The notes: generated by a model not told the origin, from the letters alone. A stretch of DNA of 64,000 nucleotides from Taenia hydatigena (GCA_036345935.2 JADWOT020000292.1:310001-374000), one strand, 5' to 3'; positions 1 through 13,345 are shown, counted from the stretch's first letter. Made by a program: numbers and translations.

Positions 1-880
1 AGAAGCCAAGCAGTTCTACAACCAGAAATTCGCATTGAAACTCCTTGTGAGGAACAGAAAACTGACGCACTTTCCTAGCATATTGCTTGCAAGTGCTTTA
101 GGGTAAAAGTGCTCAATTAATAGTGAGTACACGGGGGACCGATATGGACCTCTGCCTGTGATCAAATTGCCCGCGGGTAGTAGGTAGTAGTGACACAAAA
201 GCACTGTAAAAAACTTATCCACATGCAAATTTTTCATTGAAAAATTAAAACCCTTAAAATCACCACCAATGGCTAAGCGTAGGTGCCCTACTTTTACAGC
301 CATTCAAAAGACAAACTTTTTGGCGCCTACGCGACACTGACTAAAGAGCAAAAGCCCCAGTGGAGGGTGCGCATTAACCACGCACCGATGTCTTACGGAT
401 GATGAAAAGCAAGCCTCTGTCCGCGAAGCCAATCGGCCCATCCAATCATTGAGAGAATCAACTCAAAGGCAAGTACCACGCTAGGAAGGCATAAGGAGAA
501 ATGCACATGCGCAGGTAATAGTTTTTCTCACAATCGCGAACAACAAGGGAAGCAAAAGTCGCAAAGAAAACATTCAAAAGACAAAGTAAGCACATATGAA
601 TTCACACGGGGGATCAGGAGTGGTGGAATGTATCCGATAGATGTATTAAAAGTAAAGGTGAAAATGGAAACACAGTTGGAGAACAGAAAAGAATACATCT
701 CAACACAGACTAACGACCTCGAACAGACCAGCGAAGTTGAATGTCGTCAACTGAACGTCGGTTCAATGAGACTTCACTTCAACGTTTTTTCAGGTTAAAA
801 GGTAGGCTTCTATTCCATCTATAAAAGCAAAATAAAAGCTTATTTTGTTGCCTAAAACAAAAGTACTTTTAAGGAAATAA
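1..880. other. No recognisable gene
   Basis: The stretch is AT-rich and only short, protein-unlike open frames are present on either strand. I see no splice-bounded coding exon, RNA gene or repeat with a partner elsewhere in the window. Confidence 0.5.
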
Positions 881-1205
881 TACCTAACGAGTGGTTGAAC
901 CGATTTTGTTGCACGACAAGCCGCTATGCATCGATTAGGTGTTCACAATCAGGCAGGCATTACACGAAGTAGCCGGATGTTCTTTCACATTCACATTCAA
1001 GCCGTCCAAATGCCCCACTGTTGTGTGGCCGAGCGTGTCATCGTCGTGTCGTACTGTCAATAAAGCATTCTGCCAATATGGGTGGATGCACCCGAGGTGG
1101 GGTGTAAAACTTCACTTAAAAGAGGCCTAGTCCATTACTCAAGGGCGTAGCGTGGGCACACGCACTACCGCTGCCGCCTACCCCGTCATCTTGATTAAGG
1201 GTGTC
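880..1205 (+). repeat. Dispersed repeat, copy 1
   Basis: This segment matches the reverse complement of roughly 6250-6680. Matching blocks appear in the same order in both copies. The first contains TTAGGTG..CA.AATCAGG and CGAAGTAG. The second has GCATTCTG followed by TGGGGTGT.AAAACTTCACTTAA. The third has GGGC/GTGCGTGGCGT followed by CACACGC. By eye the copies are about 70 percent identical with several indels, so it is an old interspersed element. I see no coding potential and no clear terminal repeats, so the element class is undecided; a decayed miniature retroelement is one possibility. Confidence 0.55.
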
Positions 1206-4200
1206 TGCACTGGCCCAAGCCATGGCCGCAGCAGCTACAATTAACAGGCCACATTTGTCACTTACGCCCAGATCTAGTACAACCACGTTAACATCTGCTT
1301 CTGGACCTGCTGAGAGAAGTCCCAAATTTCGCGCAAGGTTTGCATTTTGCACCATTTGTGCAGTAAAGTGGCTCCAATGAAGAAAAACAGCATGACGGCT
1401 GACAGTTTCGGTTGCTAAAAATACAGTGCCATACAAAAAATTTCTTTCATTGCTGAGTAATGCATGAAAATCATGCATGGTTGGCAGCTACAGCTCGCAA
1501 AATAAGGTTGGAATAGTGATTTAATCTCAGAGAGAGTGAGTCAATTAGTGGTCTTATATGCACCAGCTGCCCTTCAACAAAACATCGAAACAGTTTGTAA
1601 GGGCGTTGCTAAGGCTCCAGGGACATTAATTCGGCACCGTGGTCAAGAAGTGGACACTTCGAGGTGCTCTCTACAGCGTATTCTCACGGAGGCTTTGCCG
1701 CATCTTCATGCTTGAAAAGTTCCACCGACTCAAGAGGTGAAGCCTACTGACTGCGCATAGCAAATTGACTCTGTGGAATCGATTGTGGAGCATTAACAAC
1801 AAGTGAATGCTGATTTTTCAAACAGGTTCATCTTCAGCGGTGAGACTACCCGCACTTGGGGTTCACAAAATTCACAAATGATTGCTGAAATAAATACATT
1901 CACCGCGTATCACTGTTTGATGTGAATTTTGGCTGAAGTCATCGTAATCGGGCCATTCCCCTTCAACAGTGCAGCTGGTCAGGTGTTAACCTTTATTGGT
2001 ATTGGCTATTGCGACATGACACTCCAGCTTTATGCGCCTGATTTGCAAGACATGGATGTGAACCACATGCGGTCCAACAAGACGATGCATTACGCAAAGA
2101 CAATAACTTGGGCGCAAATTGAAGTAAGTACAGGAAAAATTAACCCCAATCCCAACACCTGCTTGGGTGAGCATTCGACAATTATGTTGATTAAAAACAC
2201 TGCTATGACTGACGTAGAAGTACCTTAGAGTTATGTTAAAAGGTCCTCTCAAGTATGGGAGCAATCAAGCTCCACGCTTACTCCGTTTGTACGACACAAA
2301 TTCAGCAAACCACAAGAATGATAGCTGTGGAGGACTTACTATAGTAGGACATCAAACGCAACTCGGAGTAGGGGCGGAAGCGGAGGATGAAAAAGTAGGG
2401 AGGTGGATGAAAGTCAAGACCCCGAGAAGTGCCGCAAAGACCTGCGGGATAAATAAGCACAGACCAGCCATTAACCGAGTCAGAGCCGAGTTTTTAATAG
2501 CACAATTAAAGGCAAACCAAGCAGGAGTTGTAGCTAGCTGTGCTGCCGATCAAAGGGAAATGCTGTACAAATGGTGCCCGTTATAAATAGACTTTTTTAT
2601 CTTCCAAAAATCGGCCCTTATAACCAAAAGTCCATACCATAAGCTTACCAGCCCTTCTATGCGAGTACAATGAGGCTACCTCCAGGTGCGTGTAACTAGC
2701 AGCAACCCTTGAAACAACTCGAGGGTTGCAGTGGTGACATCAGGGGTAGGGCTAAAAAATTGACCGCATATGGGAAATATCATTGCTTCCCACATTCCGA
2801 AAGGGGCTCATCACTGCGCTAATATTCAGCATTGGTAGAGTGCAAATGAACGATGGTCTGACAGCAGTGAATTACTGTAAGAGCTTAGAAATGATCCAGT
2901 TAAACCACTAAATGGGACCAATGTAGCTCCAAAAATTTGCCTTCAAGACAGCTGCCTTTGGTGCAGTTTACTAACACTGGAGGTCATATGCATTCACCCA
3001 AAACCTCCCAGATGCATTACTACCTAACTGCAATGAAAAATAACCATTGATGCTTTTGAGAGGCAGACATAAGTGCACACACATTAATGAGAACTTTGAA
3101 GGGAGGCATGTCAACCATGTGCATTGCGTACTCCCGCGAGCTACTTTATTTTTCATGGGCGTTGGCGAGTAGCGCCTTAGCCTCAGGCGACGAACCTGTT
3201 TTTCATTCTCCAAAACTCCGACTATCACTTTGCGATCAATAGAGAAAGCCAGTTTGCATTTCTGGAAACCGTTAACCATTACAAATTATGGAAAGAAGTG
3301 TAGCCAACGACAACTTGAACCCACTGCTTAACAAAAAGAGCGCCAAAAGTGAAAAGACTTTTCGCTTGATGATTAGCCGACTCTGAGCATTAATGAGACA
3401 GCGGTATCCCGATGAACATCATGAAATTGTTTGCACAAATCTCCGGAGTCCGACTAAATCCTAGCTTACTTTGGAGTCAATATTAGATCCAAATTAAAAA
3501 TTAATCTTAACATTTGCCTAGCTAGACTCATTTCTAAATTTATTAAACAGGCAGTTTTGGAACGGTTAAAGTTGTAAACTCAACTATCCGTTCTGGAATT
3601 TTATAACGCCTTAATGTACTTTTATTTTCTCGACGGTTAAATTTGGACCATAAAGTGAGCCTACCCAGTTGGCAAACTCATTTCCACACTACAGGGCGAT
3701 CTGCCTCCAAAATGCATTGCAGAATTCATAAAGTTAATGAAAATTACTCAATAAACTCAAAACAAGAAAGGACTCAGCTGTGTACCTCATCACTGCCAAA
3801 AGGGGAAAACTGCAATTTACGTTACTTTTGGGATTTGCAAGATTTATGCTCCCATTGCTGATTCAAGCACATTTTTAAAGTAAAGAGACTTCTTGACCTG
3901 CTGGAAAACAGAACATCACCTACGGAATCACTAGATCATATCAGACATACCCTCAAGTACCATGTCGCCACATCTCATTCAATCAAATTTGAAGCCTCGA
4001 GCCAGAACTCACGTGGATAGCAGCCAAGTTGTGGGGAGGACAGAAGAGAGGATCACGGTACCGCTAATGCACCATCCAATCGTTAAATATTACGAGGACG
4101 TGCCAAGCAAGGCTTGAAACGATGAGGCGCGAACAATAGAACTGGCGGCATGTTCTTTCGGCCCGAAAGATAAAAATATAGGTAACGAAACGGATCCTGT

Positions 4201-6245
4201 CTGGCTTTAACAACTGAATCAAAAAGGACAATAAAACTCCGGATTATTGTGAACCTTCCTTAACTAGTTTACTGAACAAATTCAATGTGGGAGTTGAAGC
4301 CTGTTTTGTGAGAATCAAGAGGACCACTGGAATGGAGCCGTGCAGCTTGGAATTGCTCACTGGACAAAGCTGGCGAACGAATTAATATCTTAGATTCTCC
4401 TTCACTTCATCATATGGTAGAAGTTTTAGATCAAGGGGACCATTAAAGCAGAAACAGCGAAGTCTTTAGTGCGAGTATTGACTGGAACAAAATTGCATTC
4501 AGACGGCTAGTTCTTACGGTTTTCTTTTGACCAGTTAATTCCTCCATCTAACTGTATTACACGTTCACCTTGTTTACTCACTTTTGCTAGTTGATCTCTT
4601 CATCTCCTCGGAGGGCCTGCAATCGAAAGAAGAATGATTTACCAACAGCAGTGTACGTTGTGAAGCCATGGAGTGTCCGTTCCTTTGTTTGTCAATGCGG
4701 TGCTAAACCATGTGATAACTCGGTTTCATAACGTACGAACTCAATGTCCTCAAAGTGCGCAACGATCCCTCGAGCATCAACCGCCAAGTGACCAAAGAGA
4801 TCTGCGATTTGGTGCGATGACTCCTAGTAGCTTGTCGGGGCTTGTGAAAAGCGTATGAATGCTTACATGGTTGCCTAACAGAGCATAGGCAGACAAAGCA
4901 TCAGTTCGTCGGGAGGGTAGTATTCTATGCCATCCACCCCTTTTCAGGTAGTCTGAAGTTTGGTCTCATATAATGTCGGATGATGTGGCCTGCACTTGCT
5001 CGCTTTACAGGCCAGAGCAAACTCGACGGCAAAGCAATACAAACTGTTCGTGAAACTATCCTCTGATAACATTTGAGAGTGGCGCCATATGCGGCAGCAG
5101 AAAGTAACACGTAGAAGCATTTGAAATAACTCGATCTCATCGGTGAATTTTTTAAGGTAAATGTGTTGCAGTCAGGGAAACCTACCGCTCCTGGCCATAG
5201 AAATTATTTACCACCATTGATTTTAAGTGTGAAGTTAAGTTTTGAAGAGCGGATGAGCAGATGAAGCACTGGTGACTAAATTAACCAGAAAATGAAAGTG
5301 ATGAAAGCCGAACAGGTGAACCTTGCACGCGGTGCATCGGCAAATGTAGATAAGCTTTAAATACCATGAACTTGTTTTACATTTCTTTTGTGTAGTTTAA
5401 TGTACCGTGTAATTTAGGTTATCTATTGACTGAAGAATTTGTGGTGATGAATAGTGTAGCGTCCCGAGGCTTCCTCGAAGGCAAAGGAAGGCAGAATGCT
5501 AGGGTAGAACACATATATTTAGTGGACAAAAGGAAATAGGCTGCTGGCATGGCCCGGAGGCCAGTCCACGCAGCTGGGGTAGTACGGCCACTTTGACCGA
5601 AATCGGTAGTTCAAACAAACAAAGTACTACACTGTCAAACATCGCGACCTATCATTAAAAAAGCAATTTAAAGCAGATTTTTGCATAAAATTCATGAAAA
5701 TACCTACCTTTAAACACCAAAAGCTGCCTTTTTTAAAATGACGCAAAAGAGCAGACACTTCAGGCGACAAACTGCGGCGTTTACGGATGTGAATTGAGAT
5801 AAGCCTTAAAAACTAAGTGGAAAAAAGGATTGACAAAGCTGCTGAGGCAGCGAAATGTGGACGGGGCTAACGACCAAATCGTTGGAGCCAAGACACCGAA
5901 GAATAAGGCGACCGTTAAAGTGAAGCAAAGACCATTTTGCGCTGTTTAGCTGCATGATTATGCGCTCACACAAAGACATGCGCGGAGATGGTAACTTATG
6001 GGAGCAAACCATTGCCAAATGGCTGCATGCTAAATGCTTGTTGTGCATTTCTAAAATTGAATTGTGAAGCAATTTTGCCTAAATTTGGACGTGATGGTGA
6101 ATGAAGGCCTCTGCAAATGAATGCGCACAGATGAGGGAGTTGGAACTTTGGATCCAGCCTGCATCTGGAAGGAGGTTAAGCAAATAAACCGACATTTAGT
6201 TCGCCATGTAAAAGCCCTCGAGTGGTTCCATGTAGTTCAAAATGT
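1206..6245. other. Intergenic, two unrecognised open frames
   Basis: Two consecutive plus-strand open frames occur at 1929-2228 (99 codons) and 2233-2586 (117 codons). Neither shows a family motif, a signal sequence or convincing splice borders that I can recognise. The rest is AT-rich sequence without a supported gene. I would not call either frame a gene without transcript data. Confidence 0.4.
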
Positions 6246-6690
6246 TTGATCGGCAGGACTTTCTTAGTCGGGATGAGACGGCAGGTGACAATAGCAGAGC
6301 GTGCGCACACGCCACGCACTTTGGCGATGAGCCAAGTCTATTAAGTGAAGTTTTAACACCCCAACATGGGTATATCCTTCCGTACCGACAGAATGCTCCA
6401 ACATCAGTGCGATACAAAGATGGCACACCCGGCCATTCCACCAGTAAGATACTTCGATCGTTTGAAAGTGAGCGTTCTTTCAAAGATGGCCGTACACCCA
6501 TCCCTCTCTCACAATGTTTGCCTTACAGCATCGGCAGCAGTTTTCGTGAAAGGACGTTCATCTACTTCGTTGGACACCCACCTGATTCTGGGCACCTAAC
6601 CGACACAGCCACCTGTCGTGTGAAGAAACTGTACAAGGGACGAATCGTTCAACATCGGCGATGAGGATGCCACAACACAACAAGCTCACT
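6246..6690 (-). repeat. Dispersed repeat, copy 2
   Basis: This is the longer copy of the repeat at about 880-1205, on the opposite strand. On the minus strand the blocks run from GTTGAACGATTCGTCCC through TTAGGTGCCCAGAATCAGG and the GCATTCTG / GTTGGGGTGTTAAAACTTC block to GTGCGTGGCGTGTGCGCACG. Overlapping open frames here (about 101-140 codons, both strands) are likely by-products of this repeat and not genes, because the equivalent frames are not conserved in copy 1. Confidence 0.55.
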
Positions 6691-7136
6691 CGCGACTGAA
6701 AAATTTAGCACACTTTGGATGCTAAGATACCAGCCTTTCCATGCAGTGTCTGCTTCGTAAACATTACGTACATGCTCCTGACATAAGTGTGTGCATAAAT
6801 CTAGCAGCATTTACGTAGCATAAGTACAGTTTTAATCAATTTCATCTCCTGTTTAATGCCAAAAATCCTTTTAGGCCTTTTAGGCCTTCCCACTTCACCG
6901 CAGCTGCTGCTCTGCCACTCACAATAACAAGGTTTAACACTCCTCTATCAAGAGGATGAAAGTTCTCTCATCTACACGTGCCCACGAGCTTTTGGGAAGA
7001 TATACAGGTTTGAGGAATGAGGTTTATTCCGCGTGAGGAAAAAAGTGCGTTTAAGCATTATAATTTCTTAATGTTATTCAGCACAGGTTTTGGAAGAGAG
7101 GAGAGATGGGACGAAATAAATGCACAAAATTCCATC
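6691..7136. other. 3' flank of the GT14 gene
   Basis: No coding exon is visible. The stretch is the probable 3' untranslated and downstream region of the minus-strand gene that stops at 7137, and it contains an AATAAA hexamer on the minus strand at 7023-7028. Confidence 0.4.
7023..7028 (-). promoter_or_regulatory. Candidate polyadenylation signal
   Basis: Minus-strand AATAAA lies about 110 bases past the stop codon of the GT14 gene. The spacing is plausible for a short 3' untranslated region. A hexamer in AT-rich DNA can be chance, so this is only a candidate. Confidence 0.35.
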
Positions 7137-8377
7137 TTAAAGGTGGTTTTGTGAACACGAAAGTCTGGCGTACACGGAAGGGTCAAAGTGCTGATGAGAA
7201 TAGAAACCAGTAGTGACTTCCACCTTCACCTTCTCAAAGTACCATCGTTCCATTTCATCGTAAGCCTCCTGCTCATAGTCGGCGTGAAATTTATTGGCCG
7301 AGATGTGCGGTGCCCTCTTCAGCATGTTGACATGCACCATGCCCAAAATGCACACGTCACGCACGAATTTCGTTTCGCAAGGTAAATCGTAACCCAACCA
7401 AATAACATACTTTCCCAGAAAATTCATTTGTGTTTCAGAACTTGGCAAAGGAGAGGTGAGACAGGCTCCAGGCAGTCCCAGATGCGAATTGTAAGCAAGT
7501 GTGGGGAAAAACAGCTCATCTGGATGTTCAAAGACGTCGTGGTCAACAATCACACTCCGAATCGGTTCCACTCGCCTTCCTAGGATCGCCTCTTCCAAGA
7601 ACTCACGACGATACGCACCGTAAATGGAACCCTTGAACCACGTGGCCTGCAAATCACACAAAACAATGAAGGACAATATTTTAAGCTGTACAACAGAGGA
7701 AGAGGTGGCAATGCACTCACTTTAAGCGGTAGCTTTGCATCGCCTACCCAATCCTTGTGCTCATCGATGGAAAGGGATTCAATGAGATTGGAACCGTTGA
7801 GAGCCTTTAAGGCTGCGATCAATTCGAGATTGGTGCGAAGAGGAAAATCCTGTCCCACCAAGTTGATAAGGTACTTCCACGAGGAATGTCGTCGAAGAGC
7901 TTGTGCTCCGCAGACCAGTTGTGGCAGTAGAACACTCTCATCACCCCATTTCACCTCAACACGTTGGGAGAGTGGAACTAGTTCCACATTTGGACCGAAA
8001 CATTTTGCCATGTCATTCAGAGCACCCAGGAAGTCCTGATTCGACCGCAAATCGGCATGAATGCAGTAGTAGTTGTTCTTCCTATAGATCATTCGCAGTA
8101 GACGCGCTATCTGTAGAGGATCTTTGTGGACGACTAATGTAAACGCTATGTCCATATCCCCATCCCTTTTGTTCACAATGGGGAATTTGCGGCGAAATTT
8201 TCGGCATCTTGAATGTAAGGGCGAATTGACAGCGACGAAATAGTCCAACTCACGTTTCAGCATTCTATTAACTGCTTCTTTCCTCCCGATTTTGGTACCA
8301 ATGAGAATAATCAAGGCCACAGTTATTAAACCCAAGATCGTTGTAAAAGCAGCTCTTCTGTGGCAGTGGATGTTCAT
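7137..8377 (-). CDS. Beta-1,6-N-acetylglucosaminyltransferase (GT14, core-2 type)
   Basis: Exon 1 is 8377-7721 (219 codons) and exon 2 is 7646-7137 (169 codons plus stop), giving 388 residues. The 74-bp intron has a perfect donor (GTGAGT) and a TTTGCAG acceptor, phase 0. The start was chosen as the ATG at 8377; upstream in-frame codons are TTG only. Residues about 10-27 form a signal-anchor helix, so this is a type II Golgi protein. Family marks are DIAFTLVVHKDP (76-87), YLINLVGQDFPLRTN (169-183), FKGSIYGAYRREF (223-235), HPDELFFPTL (260-269) with a following PG, and RDVCILGMVHV then ANKFHADYE near the end. GT14 enzymes add GlcNAc in beta-1,6 linkage to O-glycan cores. It is slightly shorter than vertebrate core-2 enzymes (about 428). 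Whether it makes core 2, core 4 or I branches cannot be read from sequence. A broken relative lies at 13.0-13.3 kb. Confidence 0.88.
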
Positions 8378-8385
8378 GTTGATGT

Positions 8386-8396
8386 CTGCAAAGGAA
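8386..8396 (-). promoter_or_regulatory. 3' splice acceptor 8 nt upstream of the GT14 start codon
   Basis: The minus strand reads TTCCTTTGCAG followed by eight bases and then ATG. The pyrimidine tract and AG make a good acceptor, for a 5'-UTR intron or for spliced-leader trans-splicing, which tapeworms use. The relic at 13.3 kb keeps a similar TTTGTAG at the equivalent place. No donor or spliced-leader gene was identified here, so the type of splicing is unresolved. Confidence 0.45.
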
Positions 8397-11300
8397 CAAA
8401 TCGTCAATAATAAGTCAAAACCACGAAAGAGTCTTTCATACTCTCAAAACATGAATTTATTGGGTGAAAGAAGTGTGCTTCCTCATTAACCGAGTTCTTT
8501 GTCGAACTGTATCGTCTTGCGTGCTGTTGCCTCTGCCGGAGGAAGTCTTGCCTAACTGATCACTGCTTGAGTGAATGGCGCTGAGGTATGTGGGTGTATG
8601 AATGTCAGCCTATGACTGCACCTATTGAAATTTCACTAAAATACTTAGGTGGAATGGCACACGAAGATCTGTGAGAAGCCGCCAATGAGGGTGGTGTGGG
8701 GGCCTAATCACACCTTCAGCAAATATGTAAGAAGCGAGACCGTGGACATTAGCCTAGTTGTTTGCAAAGACGTGGAGTTGAATGAGACAGGTGGATTGGA
8801 GGGTGGGTTTGTTTCTCCCTTTCCCACGGGACAACTCCACATTCGTCTAGCACCGATGGAAAGCATGCAATTGTGGGGCAACTCCTCTTCGTCTTTACAA
8901 AATTGTGTGCTATATTTGCTTAAAAACGATATTTTGTATTGTTGGACTTTTACTAGGAAATTAACGCGTTTAAGTTGTCTTATTAATGGAATTATTACTG
9001 GCATGCAAAATTGCACCTCCCTTTTAGGTGCAATGAGCATTGGTGCTCAGAATACCCTCCGTCGCAGCCACAACAACAAAAAAGGGTTTTTGGTCTAACA
9101 TATCATGGAGAGGTATTCTTTCCTTTCTCCTCTTCTTCGTGAACTTTTCTATCCCAATCGGCGGACGCTGACACCAAAGTTCCATCAGCCACACGCGATG
9201 GCGATGCTGATCACGCACTCATTACACCACCTAATTCCCCGTATCCTGGAATGCAGTGCAGCATTGAGTCTGGTACTATTCTAACTGCAAAAGGCCAAGG
9301 CATAGATGAGTTTAATGTTAGACAATTACCATCACAAAATAATCTGCGGGCGGTGGCTGCATTCGTGTCACCTTCAAATTGACTTCTGCAGCGTTTGAAT
9401 GTGTCTTTGGGAGCAAACACGCAACGGAGCCCAAATGCTTAACAGCGAAATTGTCTGTTATTCCAATACGTAAATTTATTTTTGGTTTTTTCATACTATT
9501 ACTCCAACCGCAATCGCTTTGTTGCTGTGTTGCATCATTGCTTAAATAGTGAAATGAAAAGCAGGGATGATATCCCTCCACCTTGCATGTAATTATGGTC
9601 AAATACCACATCGCACACATTAACTTGTGAATACCATGAAGTGGTTTGTACACATTTCGTAGTCTTCATCAGCAACCATTTACCGTCGCGAGAAATTGCT
9701 GTAGTGAGGAGACTTTCAAAAGAATAGGTAGTGGGTGGGTAGGTGCCTCAATGAAGCCCCTGTTCTTGACACGTACTCCTCGGTTCAGGCGCTACTGAAA
9801 CTTAAAATTGGAAGGAAAATGAATTGCGCTGCAAAGGCGTTGAACAAATTTTTGCAGGCTCTTCAATTAATTGCATGCACAACTGGTTTGACACCTCTAT
9901 TATCACAACTTCACTCCACCAACCGGGCAGCAATATCTCGACTCCCTACGCACGTCATTTCCTCGTGAGACGAAGCAGGATGCAAAATTGCTTATTAAAC
10001 CACAGCGCGGATTCCTTGTTCCTGCGGTTGGATTTCGCCCCAGCAAATAACCGTTGTCGTATTGAAGGGTAGGCGAACGCCAACCAAATAGATTTTCCGT
10101 GCAGTCTTCTGCCTCGAATGAGAGCAGTTCTTGGTTTAGGGATCAGAACCGTTCATTGGTGACACTTTTCTGCCATTGATGTAAGTTGCCTTCTGAATAA
10201 TTAACGATGTCGCGCTCTAGTTGGCCAAAGCAACATGCTGAGAGTTAGTGAAATGCCTTCAATTACTGTGAGACCATGACCAGTTCCGTGCTATCCATGT
10301 GATAACCTAGGATCTTCCGAGGCCTTCAGCTTTCTTCATTACTCCAACAGCACGTCATGCCTTCTGCTTGCTCTCCCACCGTAGTGAAGACGGACGTCAT
10401 GGACGGCTTGGTTACCTGATTACTCGAGTTGGGAAGTGGACATAATCCTAGCTCAAGCTCCAGTACCTGGTCATAAAACCAACTACTAGATTACTAAGTA
10501 CAACAAAGAACACATGTTATGTTTGGCTCTAGAGCATTGTAAAGGAATGAATTATCTCAAGTTGCTTGTTACAAGCGAAGTTGCGCTGATGAGTGATATT
10601 CTCTGCATCAGTGAGGTTGCGCCGGCTTGGAGAATCGTTGCAAAGCGTCTTCGAAGTGCTTGCTCAAAGGCAAAAATTCGCGAATTTCTTGGTACCAAAT
10701 TCATTGGTAGAGAAAGGAAACACGAATCCCGGCAGTTTAAAGCACCTTTCTTAGAGAATAAGAGAATACAGTACACACGATTCCTGCATTTTGAGAGAGC
10801 GTGCATTCATGTGTGAAGACGAGAGCCACGTCATTTTCATTGTTGCGACAATTAGAGCAACACCGATCTGGTTTTGGATGCTGGAAGGATTAATTAGGAT
10901 ATTATAAGCATAGAGACCTTATTTGGGTTAGAGTTTAAACCTATTTGCGTTGTCGCCGTGAAGTGCAATCGCAGGTAAAATCAAATGTCATTTTCGTCAT
11001 TGCGAAGTAGGGAGAACTTGAGATAATCTAACAGCCGTCCCTCGAATCATCAAAGTAGGAAGTAATAGGAGGATTTTAAAATAATTATGATTTGCCCATA
11101 TTGTCCATAGTTCGAGCTACAGTTAATCCGTTTGACAGGTGAATGGTCCATCGTGCGTGCAAAGCGTTTGCATGACCTAGTGAACAAGTGGACTGAAGCA
11201 CAGCACCTCACGTTCGACTGTTTGCAATGCAGTTACATCATTTTTGTGGCACGTATGAGGACGTCTTGAAATGGCGTAAGTAAGTAAGTAAGTGAGTTGT

Positions 11301-13005
11301 GTATGAGCCTCTAGAGGCAGGCAATCGCTAACTTAGCATTTCAAACCGGATAATCATTGCTTGTTGGGTTGCATTTAGCAAGGCGCATTCTCCTTCGCCA
11401 CTTCGTGGCATTTCGTCTAAATTTGGATGGCGCAGATCTGTAGTCATCTTCAGCCATCCTGGATCGCATTTCACCCCAGGTGTGACCTACTCGTTTTGAG
11501 GTTACGGCAACGATTTGCACATAAATGATGAACCAGTTCACCTTGTCAAACAAAAACTGTTTTCTGCCACAATCACTTAGGTGCCAGAGGTGTACTGTTC
11601 GGATTGAATTTGATTTCGTGGTCGACTTACTCTAGTGGAGGCGAATTTGTAAGCGCCGTACTCGGTTGCCTTGTGCATGCAAGATGACTTTATCCATGAT
11701 GAAAGACTAGAGGAAGGAACCAATTTTGTGGATATTTCTCCTACTTTACAATGTAACCATGATTGTTGCCTGACGCGAAACCAACTGCAGGAGCATTGAA
11801 ATCGCGGTTCGATAGAAGCATCAGATGCGCATTCTGTCTCATCGCTAGAGGTAAACTGCTAGAATGGAAGCGTGGCATTGCTGCTGGGTTGGTAAATTGA
11901 CGATGCGATAGTAGAGGTATTTAGGAAGTGATTTGCGTGACGAATTGAAAGCATAGGTAATGTTTTTCGGAATTTTTACGCTGCGTTTCGATTTTCATAG
12001 TGGTTTTGAGGTTCAGATGTGTGTGAAAGTACTACATCGTTAATCGCTCTCACCGGAGGTAGAGATTGGCCATGAGAGAGGGGCATCGCTGCGCACTCCA
12101 CCCACCTACTATGTGATTCCCCTGAAATCCACTTCACCATCAGCAATTTGTCGCCATGCTGAATGGTTGATTTTGTTGCAGTAATCACGTAGTGAGGTGC
12201 GTCAAACTGGGTAATGGTGAACAATTCGTTAAAAAATATCAAAAGCATTTAAACATTTTCCACCACCAACTGCGCTGAATGTGACGATCGTTCACACTGG
12301 TTTGGTAGAGGCATCTTAGCTTTCGTTCCTTCCTATTGCAAAATACTAATTGTGTAGTTATATTTCCGTTCCTGCTGAGGATCGGACGAGTGGATCCCAA
12401 TGTTTGCAGGCCAAAATTGTACAAAGAAGTTCAAGTTCCCTTCCACTTAAGTTATACGATGTGTTGGAATACCACCTCTGCTATTTCTTTCACCATCTAA
12501 ACAATGACGGACTATGGTAAGTCTAATTGGTAAGTTACAGTAGTTAAAAGTGGGTAAATGAGATAGTGTTGGCAAATTAGGAAAATGACGAGTCGTGCTA
12601 ACGTGAACGGTAAAGTCAATGTAATGGCACCGTGGGTTGACCCTTTAGGCTCTCAGACAACTTATTTACGACGGACAAAGTTTTTCTACTGTAGCCTAGA
12701 CCTTGCTAACTTGCTCCATAGCTTAGAGTTACAGCTATCGTATCTGCTTACTCGCTTGTGCATAGAGTGGCAAAAAGTGTGCGGTAGATATCATGCCTTC
12801 ATTTGCCGATGAATTCAAACTGTGACAGACTGATTATGGAGAATCCGCTTTCTACCTCAGACCAAATTTATAGGAGCCATAGACTGTTAACTCTAACGAC
12901 TTTAAGAACTCATAAAAGAAGTAGTCCTGCTTATGGATTAAATGGCCATAATGCTAATAAATCAGTCTAATCATTTATGGCTGCCCACGACCACGCAGCT
13001 GTTCT
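8397..13005. other. Long intergenic region
   Basis: No family-recognisable exon was found. The longest open frames (8649-9098 plus, 149 codons; 10514-10816 plus, 100 codons) overlap equally long antisense frames and show no motif, so I read them as chance. A short GTAA tandem run occurs at 11276-11296. Nothing in the stretch matches the large duplications seen elsewhere in the window. Confidence 0.45.
11276..11296. repeat. Short GTAA microsatellite
   Basis: About five tandem GTAA units, visible directly. It is too short to carry further meaning. Confidence 0.6.
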
Positions 13006-13009
13006 GCCG

Positions 13010-13345
13010 ATGGGTCATTTCCATTCATCGCGCAAGCTGCGAGGATCATTGTGAACGACCAGGTTATATGATATGTCCACATCGCCATCATGCTTGTTCA
13101 CAATGAGGAAGTTGTGGTGGCAGCTTAGGCATCCCCAATAAAGAGGCAAATCGACAGTGATGAAGTAGTCCCGATTCCTTCCCAGCCCTCCATCAACGGC
13201 TTCGTTCCTCCCTATCACGCTAAAAATGACTAGAATGAAGGCCATGTTTGTGACACTTTAGACGACTAGGAGAAGGACTCGTCTGCAGCAATGAATGCGC
13301 ATCGCGATGTCTACAAATGAGAAAGTCGTCAATAATAAGTTGAAA
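13010..13345 (-). pseudogene. GT14 5'-exon relic
   Basis: The segment matches the first exon of the GT14 gene (about 8060-8450 there) on the same strand. The start ATG is preserved at 13302 and is followed by an Arg/Cys-rich tail (RIHCCRR against NIHCHRR). A TAA stop at 13260-13258 ends that frame after 14 codons, inside the membrane anchor. Beyond the stop the reading frame continues with GRNEAVDGG, DYFITVDLPL and IVNKHDGDVDISYNLVVHND. These parallel GRKEAVNRM, DYFVAVNSPL and IVNKRDGDMDIAFTLVVHKD of the intact gene. Similarity fades near 13010, before the catalytic region. The relic lies directly beside the copied GT31 segment starting near 13388, so two unrelated glycosyltransferase 5' ends have been fused on the same strand. 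Confidence 0.75.

Noticed and set aside
6196..6664. Overlapping frames of 101 and 140 codons on opposite strands
   Set aside because: They lie in a dispersed repeat and are not open in the other copy at about 0.9-1.2 kb.
8377..8407. Longer start for the GT14 gene at 8407
   Set aside because: The codon there is TTG, and a splice acceptor lies between it and the ATG at 8377.
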